Below, piece after piece: positions 58,498-64,000 of a stretch of DNA of 64,000 bases (position 1 is its first letter; the number at the start of each line of letters is the position of its first letter). This DNA comes from Maritimibacter sp. Its GTDB lineage: Bacteria > Pseudomonadota > Alphaproteobacteria > Rhodobacterales > Rhodobacteraceae. Where the stretch lies: positions 186,001 to 250,000 of the forward strand of contig NZNT01000029.1 of the NCBI GenBank assembly GCA_002695005.1, read 5' to 3'. A program made the translations under genes and the position numbers. The notes beneath the pieces were generated by a model that searched no databases, was not told where the DNA came from, and saw only the letters and a list, made by a program, of their open reading frames with translations.

Positions 58498-59798
58498 GAT
58501 CGGTAATCCGCGTTAATCTGGATGTAGGCGTGTGTAAGGTCACAGGTCCAGACAGTCGCCTTGCCGCGCCCCAGCGCGAGGTCGACGCCAATCACGATTT
58601 CGTCTCCCAGCATGTAGTTCGCACCCAGATCCTCAAGGTAATCGGGCGACACCCAGCCTTTTTCAGCCACAAGGATCTCGCCGAACTTGATGGTGAGCTT
58701 GTCACGGTCCGCTTCGGCACCGGATTTCCCAATTGCCGCGACGATACGGCCCCAGTTCGGGTCTTCCCCGGCGATGGCCGTCTTGACCAGCGGGGAGTTC
58801 GCAATGGACATGCCGTGGATGCGTGCCTGTTTGTCGGATTTCGCTCCGGTCACTCGGATTTCAACGAATTTTGTGGCGCCTTCGCCATCCCGAACAACCT
58901 GATGCGCCAAGTCCGTCATCACGGTTCGAAGCCCGTCCCGGAAAGCGTTATTGCCTTTCGTAACCTTGGCTCCGCTGGCCCCGGTCGCGGCGAGGATTAG
59001 TGTATCAGAAGTCGACGTATCGCTGTCCACGGTGATGGAGTTGAAGGTCTCGTCGATCAGGCCCGAGAGGTAGCCCTGCAAAACGCTCTGTTCCACCTTC
59101 GCGTCAGTGAAGATGTAGACGAGCATGGTGGCCATGTCCGGCGCGATCATGCCGGACCCTTTGGCGATCCCGGCAATCTTTACGGACTTTCCGTCCACTT
59201 CGAACTCTGCCAGCGCGCCCTTTGGAAAGGTGTCGGTCGTCATGATGGCGCGGGCAGCCATTTCAATCCCGGACGGGTCGAGCGCATCGGTCAGGTCACC
59301 GATCTTCGCGGTGATCCGGTCAAAGGGCAACCGCTCCCCAATAACGCCGGTTGAGGCGGTATAGACCCTGTTTTGCGCGACTCCGGTGATCTCCGCCACA
59401 GTGCGCGAGATGTTCGAAACGGCATCCTCGCCAGAAGCCCCGGTGAAGGCATTGGAATTGCCGGAATTGACGATTATCGCTGCCCCGCTCTTGGGGTCGG
59501 AGCCGAGCTTGGCCTCGCAGTCGAGCACGTTTGCCGAGCGCGTAGCCGATCGGGTAAAGACCCCGGCAATAGCCGTGCCGGGGTCGCATAGCGCAAGCAT
59601 GACGTCGTAGCGCCCAGCGTAGCGCACCCCCGCCTGAACGGCGGAGAAGCGCACGCCATCGATCACGGGCAAGGCCGGAAACCCTTCGGGTGGCGCGAGA
59701 GGCGCCACCGCATGCCTGTGGTTCTTCGCCGCAGCCAGAGCCGACTTCAGCGATTTCACCTCTTTCTTGAGCTTCCGGATCTTCTTTTTCTTGCCCAT
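58494..59798 (-). CDS. argJ: ArgJ, bifunctional ornithine acetyltransferase/N-acetylglutamate synthase
   Basis: A 434-residue ArgJ that transfers the acetyl group between acetylornithine and glutamate in arginine synthesis. The self-cleavage region is KGSGMIAPDMATMLVY, cut before the Thr of MATM, giving two chains. Other blocks: VNSGNSNAFTGASGEDAV, AGEDPNWGRIVAAIGKSG. The N-terminus carries an extra lysine-rich helix (MGKKKKIRKLKKEVKSLKSA) absent from most ArgJ. GGGGAC precedes the ATG. It is 20 bases downstream of the parvulin gene. Confidence 0.95.
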   Translation of the reverse strand: MGKKKKIRKLKKEVKSLKSALAAAKNHRHAVAPLAPPEGFPALPVIDGVRFSAVQAGVRYAGRYDVMLALCDPGTAIAGVFTRSATRSANVLDCEAKLGSDPKSGAAIIVNSGNSNAFTGASGEDAVSNISRTVAEITGVAQNRVYTASTGVIGERLPFDRITAKIGDLTDALDPSGIEMAARAIMTTDTFPKGALAEFEVDGKSVKIAGIAKGSGMIAPDMATMLVYIFTDAKVEQSVLQGYLSGLIDETFNSITVDSDTSTSDTLILAATGASGAKVTKGNNAFRDGLRTVMTDLAHQVVRDGEGATKFVEIRVTGAKSDKQARIHGMSIANSPLVKTAIAGEDPNWGRIVAAIGKSGAEADRDKLTIKFGEILVAEKGWVSPDYLEDLGANYMLGDEIVIGVDLALGRGKATVWTCDLTHAYIQINADYRS

Positions 59799-59818
59799 GA
59801 CCGTCCCCGTTCAGATCG

Positions 59819-60727
59819 TCACTCGTCGAGAAGCGACATATCGGAGAGCACGGCCGGGTCGAGTGTCGAAACATCTGTCTGTTCGATCTCGGCCTCTTCC
59901 ATCAGCGCTGCAAGCGCCTCTTCGACAGCCGATGTCTGAAGCTGCGACACAAGCTCGTCACGCACGTCGTCAAGGGCCGGCGCGCCTTTTTCACGGGTGT
60001 CATTCAGCTTGATTACATGCCAGCCGAACTGCGTCTCGATCGGCCCGGCAACCTCACCGGACTCCATGTCCTGCACGGCAAGCTCGAAGGGCTCGACCAT
60101 CATTCCGGCGGAAAACCAACCAAGCTCACCTCCATTCGGGCCAGAGGGGCCGGTAGAGAATTCTTTGGCGAGCGCAGCGAAATCGGCATCCTCGGCCTGA
60201 GCCTGCGTCAGGATGTCGGCAGCTTCTTCCTCGGTTTCCACAAGAATGTGCGAGGCATTCCATTCGAGGGTCGGCTCGGCGTCAGAATATTGCGCGTCAT
60301 AGGCAGCCTGAATGGCCTCCTCATCCACCGCTTCCGTAATCACGTCGTCGATCTTCTCGGCAGCAACCAACGTACGGCGTTCATTGGCCAGTCGGATTTC
60401 CACGCTCTGCCCAACTTCGTCGATGGCCTGGCTCAGAACGGTCTGCTGAACCAGCTGATCGATCAGGCCGGGCAGCAGAACTTCGTTCGGAAGCTGTTGA
60501 TATTGTTGCGGAAGTTGTTCCTTGGCCGCGACCACATGGCCGAGGGTGATCTCCTCGCCGTTGACGGTTGCGAGTACGGTCGAGCCTGTCGCCTCCATGG
60601 CAGGCGGGGTGTCGCCGGTATCGGCCTCCGTTTCAGGGGCCGTATCCTGGGCCCAGCCCGGCAGCGCGAGCGAAACGGACAGCAGCGTCGCCGCAAAAAG
60701 CGACGCGCGATTGGGCGAATGGGTCAT
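59819..60727 (-). CDS. Parvulin-type peptidyl-prolyl isomerase, periplasmic
   Basis: A 302-residue exported protein: signal peptide MTHSPNRASLFAATLLSVSL ending near PGWAQ, an N-terminal SurA/PrsA-like chaperone part, and one parvulin domain (EWNASHILVETEEEAADIL, GPSGPNGGELGWFSAGMMVE, VQDMESGEVAGPIETQFGWH). It would fold periplasmic or outer-membrane proteins. A strong AGGAGG precedes the ATG. It is divergent from secA, so secretion and folding genes are adjacent. Confidence 0.92.
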   Translation of the reverse strand: MTHSPNRASLFAATLLSVSLALPGWAQDTAPETEADTGDTPPAMEATGSTVLATVNGEEITLGHVVAAKEQLPQQYQQLPNEVLLPGLIDQLVQQTVLSQAIDEVGQSVEIRLANERRTLVAAEKIDDVITEAVDEEAIQAAYDAQYSDAEPTLEWNASHILVETEEEAADILTQAQAEDADFAALAKEFSTGPSGPNGGELGWFSAGMMVEPFELAVQDMESGEVAGPIETQFGWHVIKLNDTREKGAPALDDVRDELVSQLQTSAVEEALAALMEEAEIEQTDVSTLDPAVLSDMSLLDE

Positions 60728-60906
60728 GAAACCTCCTCATGGTCGTGCCGGAAGCCCCGGCATCGTTGACTATCCCGGCCCCCAGCCTTACATCGCAAGG
60801 GTCCTAAAGGGGGGCCGACTTCTCGCCCTTGATATGGGGCCTCGCGGGCACGGGCAAGCATCCCGCGCGATCAAGAGAATGTCAGAGCTCATCGAGCGGA
60901 GAGCAC

Positions 60907-63606
60907 ATGCTGGGTTTCGGAACCATCGCCAAAAAGGTTTTTGGCACGCCCAATGACCGCAAGATCAAGGCAACCCGACCGATCATCGAAAAGATCAACG
61001 CACTTGAACCGGAGTTTGAAAAGCTTTCGGATCAGGAGCTGATCGATAAGACGGCCGAGTTCAAAGCGCGGGTCGAGAAGGGCGAAAAGCTCGAGGATAT
61101 CCTGCCTGAAGCCTTTGCGAATTGCCGTGAGGGCGCACGCCGCGCGCTTGGCCTGCGGGCCTTCGACGTACAGCTTATGGGCGGCATATTCCTCCATGAG
61201 GGCAACATTGCCGAGATGAAGACCGGCGAGGGCAAGACGCTCGTCGCCACCTTTCCGGCCTATCTCAATGCGCTGACCGGCAAGGGCGTACATATCGTCA
61301 CGGTGAACGACTATCTCGCCAAACGCGACGCGGACTGGATGGGCAAAGTCTATGGTGCGCTCGGGATGACCACAGGGGTGGTCTATCCGCAGCAACCGGA
61401 CGCCGAGAAAAAGGGCGCCTACGCCGCCGATATCACCTATGCCACGAACAACGAGCTGGGCTTCGATTACCTGCGCGACAACATGAAGTCGAAAATCGAG
61501 GACATGAACCAGCGCCCGCATCACTTCGCCATCGTGGATGAGGTCGATTCGATCCTTATTGACGAGGCGCGCACGCCGCTCATCATTTCGGGCCCGTCCG
61601 ACGACAAGTCCGACCTCTACGTCTCCATCGACAAGATCATTCCGGAACTGACCGAAGAACACTACGTCCTCGATGAAAAAGCGCGGTCCGTCACCTTCAC
61701 GGACGATGGGAACGATTTCCTGGAAACACGACTGCACCAAATCGGCGTGCTCCCCGAGGAACAGACGCTCTATGACCCCGAATCGACGACGATCGTCCAC
61801 CATGTGAACCAGGGCCTGCGCGCCCATAAGATGTTCACAAAGGATAAGGATTACATCGTCCGCGGCGACGAGGTTGTCCTGATCGATGAATTCACGGGCC
61901 GCATGATGGCCGGCCGTCGGCTTTCCGAGGGCCTTCATCAGGCCATTGAGGCCAAGGAAGGCGTCCAGATCCAGCCCGAGAACGTCACGATGGCCTCGGT
62001 GACCTTCCAGAACTACTTCCGCCTTTACGAAAAGCTCGCCGGCATGACCGGTACCGCCCTCACGGAGGCCGAGGAGTTCGCGGACATCTACGGTCTAGGT
62101 GTCGTCGAAGTGCCAACGAACAAACCCATCGCGCGTGAGGATGAGCATGATGCCGTCTATCGCACCACGGGTGAGAAATACGCGGCCATCGTCGAGGAAA
62201 TCAAGAAAGCCCATGAGAAGGGCCAGCCGGTCCTTGTCGGCACGACCTCAATCGACAAGTCGGAAATGCTGAGCCAGCTGCTTACCAAGGAGGGGCTGAA
62301 GCACAATGTGCTGAACGCCCGACAGCATGAGCAGGAAGCGCAGATCATTGGGGACGCCGGCCGACTTGGCGCCGTGACGATCGCGACGAACATGGCCGGG
62401 CGCGGCACGGACATCCAGCTCGGCGGCAACGTCGAGATGAAAGTGCTTCAGGCCCTTGCCGCTGATCCCGAAGCTGAACCGGAAGCGCTGCGCGCGAAGA
62501 TGGAGGCCGAGGTCGCGGACGAAAAGGCAAAGGTCCTGGAGGCAGGCGGGCTGTATGTCCTCGCCACCGAACGGCACGAATCCCGCCGGATAGACAACCA
62601 GCTGCGCGGTCGGTCCGGCCGTCAGGGCGATCCGGGACGGTCCTCTTTCTTCCTGTCGCTGGAAGATGACCTGATGCGGATTTTCGGGTCTGAACGACTC
62701 GATAAGGTTCTTTCCGGCCTCGGCATGAAAGAGGGTGAGGCTATCGTCCACCCGTGGGTCAACAAGTCGCTGGAACGGGCGCAGGCGAAAGTCGAAGGAC
62801 GCAATTTCGACATCCGCAAACAGCTCCTCAAGTTCGACGACGTGATGAACGACCAGCGGAAGGTCATCTTCGGCCAGCGGCGGGAAATCATGGAAGCCGA
62901 AGATCTTTCGGACGTGGTGCAGGATATGCGCCATCAGGTGATCGACGACCTTGTCACCCAATACATGCCGCCGAAATCCTATGCGGATCAGTGGAACACC
63001 GAGGGGCTCTACGCCGCTATTCTCGAAGACCTGAACCTCGATGTGCCGGTCATGGACTGGGCCGCCGAGGAAGGCGCAGATGACGACACGGTGCGGGAAC
63101 GGCTCTATGCGGCCTCCGACGGTCAGATGTCTGAGAAGGCCGAGGCGTTCGGCGAAGAGACGATGCGCAATATTGAAAAGCAGGTGCTGCTTCAGACCAT
63201 CGACGGTAAGTGGCGCGAGCATCTTTTGACTCTCGAACACCTGCGCTCGGTTGTTGGTTTCCGCGGCTACGCTCAGCGTGATCCCCTGAACGAGTACAAG
63301 ACCGAGAGCTTCCAGCTCTTCGAAGGCATGCTGGACAGCCTGCGCGCCGAGGTTAGCCAGAAACTTGGACAAATCCGCCCGATGACCGAAGATGAGCAGA
63401 AGGCAATGATGGAACAGCTTCAGGCCCAACAGGCCGCGCTCGCCGCTCAAACCGACCAGGCAGAAGCCTCTGGCCCATCGGAACCCGGGTCGGCGCGTGA
63501 GGGGTTCGACGAGAACGACCCCTCGACCTGGGGTAATCCCGGACGCAACGAATCCTGCCCCTGTGGCTCCGGCAAGAAGTTCAAACACTGTCACGGCAAG
63601 GTCTGA
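60907..63606 (+). CDS. secA: SecA, preprotein translocase ATPase
   Basis: An 899-residue SecA. Features: NBD1 Walker A GEGKT at residues 107-111, [12 protein letters not shown], helical wing and scaffold domains, NBD2 ([25 protein letters not shown]), and the C-terminal zinc motif [15 protein letters not shown] at residues 884-898, which binds SecB. It drives export of signal-peptide proteins. The ATG at 60907 has GGAGAG upstream and gives [13 protein letters not shown], the normal start. A terminator follows the stop. Confidence 0.97.
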   Translation: MLGFGTIAKKVFGTPNDRKIKATRPIIEKINALEPEFEKLSDQELIDKTAEFKARVEKGEKLEDILPEAFANCREGARRALGLRAFDVQLMGGIFLHEGNIAEMKTGEGKTLVATFPAYLNALTGKGVHIVTVNDYLAKRDADWMGKVYGALGMTTGVVYPQQPDAEKKGAYAADITYATNNELGFDYLRDNMKSKIEDMNQRPHHFAIVDEVDSILIDEARTPLIISGPSDDKSDLYVSIDKIIPELTEEHYVLDEKARSVTFTDDGNDFLETRLHQIGVLPEEQTLYDPESTTIVHHVNQGLRAHKMFTKDKDYIVRGDEVVLIDEFTGRMMAGRRLSEGLHQAIEAKEGVQIQPENVTMASVTFQNYFRLYEKLAGMTGTALTEAEEFADIYGLGVVEVPTNKPIAREDEHDAVYRTTGEKYAAIVEEIKKAHEKGQPVLVGTTSIDKSEMLSQLLTKEGLKHNVLNARQHEQEAQIIGDAGRLGAVTIATNMAGRGTDIQLGGNVEMKVLQALAADPEAEPEALRAKMEAEVADEKAKVLEAGGLYVLATERHESRRIDNQLRGRSGRQGDPGRSSFFLSLEDDLMRIFGSERLDKVLSGLGMKEGEAIVHPWVNKSLERAQAKVEGRNFDIRKQLLKFDDVMNDQRKVIFGQRREIMEAEDLSDVVQDMRHQVIDDLVTQYMPPKSYADQWNTEGLYAAILEDLNLDVPVMDWAAEEGADDDTVRERLYAASDGQMSEKAEAFGEETMRNIEKQVLLQTIDGKWREHLLTLEHLRSVVGFRGYAQRDPLNEYKTESFQLFEGMLDSLRAEVSQKLGQIRPMTEDEQKAMMEQLQAQQAALAAQTDQAEASGPSEPGSAREGFDENDPSTWGNPGRNESCPCGSGKKFKHCHGKV

Positions 63607-63633
63607 ACGGCCCGATTCAGGCGAAGATTTGAC

Positions 63634-63660
63634 AAAAGGGGCCTTTGGGCCCTTTTTTCG
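63634..63660 (+). terminator. Intrinsic terminator after secA
   Basis: AAAAGGG pairs with CCCTTTT, with a small inner CC/GG pairing, and a run of six T residues (TTTTTTCG) on the plus strand, 28 bases after the secA stop. Confidence 0.75.
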
Positions 63661-63778
63661 TTGATGATTCAGAATTGAAAGGAAATCGAAACGATCCGTT
63701 TCCGGTCATTTTTTATTCATTCTATCGTCCTATTGCCTTGCGAATGTGTCCCCTGAACGTGGGAAAGGACATCTCGCC

Positions 63779-64000
63779 ATGCTGGATAAGATCCAGAACA
63801 TCTCGACACGGCTCGACAAGAAACGGGTCTATACCGCCATCGGAGCGCTCGTTGTGGCGCTGGCCACCGGCCATGTCATGCAGCGGACCGTAAGCCAGCC
63901 GAACGTCGTGTTTGATATGCCGTCGCAACAGGCTGCTGTGACGCAGGCGGCCGTGTCTCCTCCCACCGCGCCCGTTGAAGTGGCGGAAGCAGCGCCTGAA
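63779..64000 (+). CDS. Putative membrane-anchored protein, function unknown (3' truncated by window edge)
   Basis: The frame is open from ATG 63779 to the end of the window, 74 codons. GAAAGGA lies about 9 bases upstream. The N-terminus is MLDKIQNISTRLDKKR followed by a hydrophobic span (VYTAIGALVVALATGHVM), then a Ser/Pro/Ala/Val-rich stretch (SQQAAVTQAAVSPPTAPVEV). This suggests a type II membrane protein with a flexible periplasmic linker leading to an unseen domain. I cannot name the family from this part. Confidence 0.6.
   Translation, partial: MLDKIQNISTRLDKKRVYTAIGALVVALATGHVMQRTVSQPNVVFDMPSQQAAVTQAAVSPPTAPVEVAEAAPE

Noticed and set aside
60889-63594. Long minus-strand frames opposite secA (349 and 448 codons)
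   Set aside because: They mirror the coding constraints of secA and show no protein-family features or ribosome sites.
1-64000. tRNA, rRNA, CRISPR arrays, insertion sequences, prophage or toxin-antitoxin modules
   Set aside because: I looked on both strands and saw no cloverleaf-forming tRNA, no regular spaced repeats, no transposase or integrase, and no region of clearly foreign composition.

Overview
The window is a GC-rich chromosomal segment of an alphaproteobacterium, almost certainly of the Rhodobacteraceae (Roseobacter/Rhodobacter group). The evidence is gene order and protein type: alphaproteobacterial AddB-AddA followed by trxA, a REC-PP2C/Hpt pair, the parB-parA-rsmG-mnmG-mnmE-rho block back to back with maf-aroE-coaE-dnaQ and smr-mltA-Tim44-fxsA-secB, a YlxR-L7Ae fusion before infB, and a CGFC glutaredoxin. 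It is a core housekeeping region. I see no prophage, insertion sequence, CRISPR array, tRNA or rRNA gene. Gene density is very high, with many 4-base ATGA start/stop overlaps.

Layout. 1-5.5 kb: recombinational repair (addB, cut by the window edge, and addA) and thioredoxin. 5.6-8 kb: envelope genes, namely a small exported membrane peptide, a Tat-exported YkuD protein, a CAP-domain lipoprotein and a YkuD lipoprotein. 8-12 kb: a leftward operon hslO, nudL-like, cca and an RlmD-type rRNA methyltransferase. 12-16.4 kb: a Nudix gene, a response-regulator PP2C phosphatase divergent from an Hpt protein, argG and small genes. 16.5-27.8 kb: ribokinase-like and malic enzyme, galE, mutS, hrcA-grpE, rph-rdgB-hemW. 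27.8-34.6 kb: leftward rho-mnmE-mnmG-rsmG-parA-parB with two perfect 16-bp parS sites. 34.58-35.12 kb: the only long gene-free stretch, AT-rich with DnaA boxes, a strong candidate for the chromosomal replication origin. 35.1-37.8 kb: rightward maf, an aroE-like gene, coaE and dnaQ. 37.8-46 kb: smr, mltA, Tim44-like, fxsA, idi, secB, a comF-grx-nit-marR operon, an NDUFAF5-like gene and hemH. 46-52.5 kb: a hypothetical gene, hslVU, a lipoprotein hydrolase, ubiG, an aminopeptidase and a methyltransferase. 52.5-58 kb: the rimP-nusA-ylxR-infB operon with a terminator-like leader RNA. 58-64 kb: mutT, argJ, a parvulin, secA and the start of an unknown membrane protein.

How it fits together. Genes point away from the proposed origin on both sides (rho leftward, maf rightward). 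The ParA/ParB genes and both parS sites lie within about 7 kb of it, so this part of the window looks like the initiation and segregation centre of the chromosome.

Most notable observations: (1) the candidate oriC, flanked by the ancestral origin gene blocks but lacking hemE; (2) parS sites embedded in the mnmG start and in rsmG; (3) an intact aroE-family gene whose shikimate-binding and catalytic residues are largely replaced; (4) a promoter, hairpin and strong terminator ahead of rimP that could form a small RNA or attenuator; (5) a perfect TTAA-N7-TTAA CtrA-type site between the PP2C and Hpt genes.
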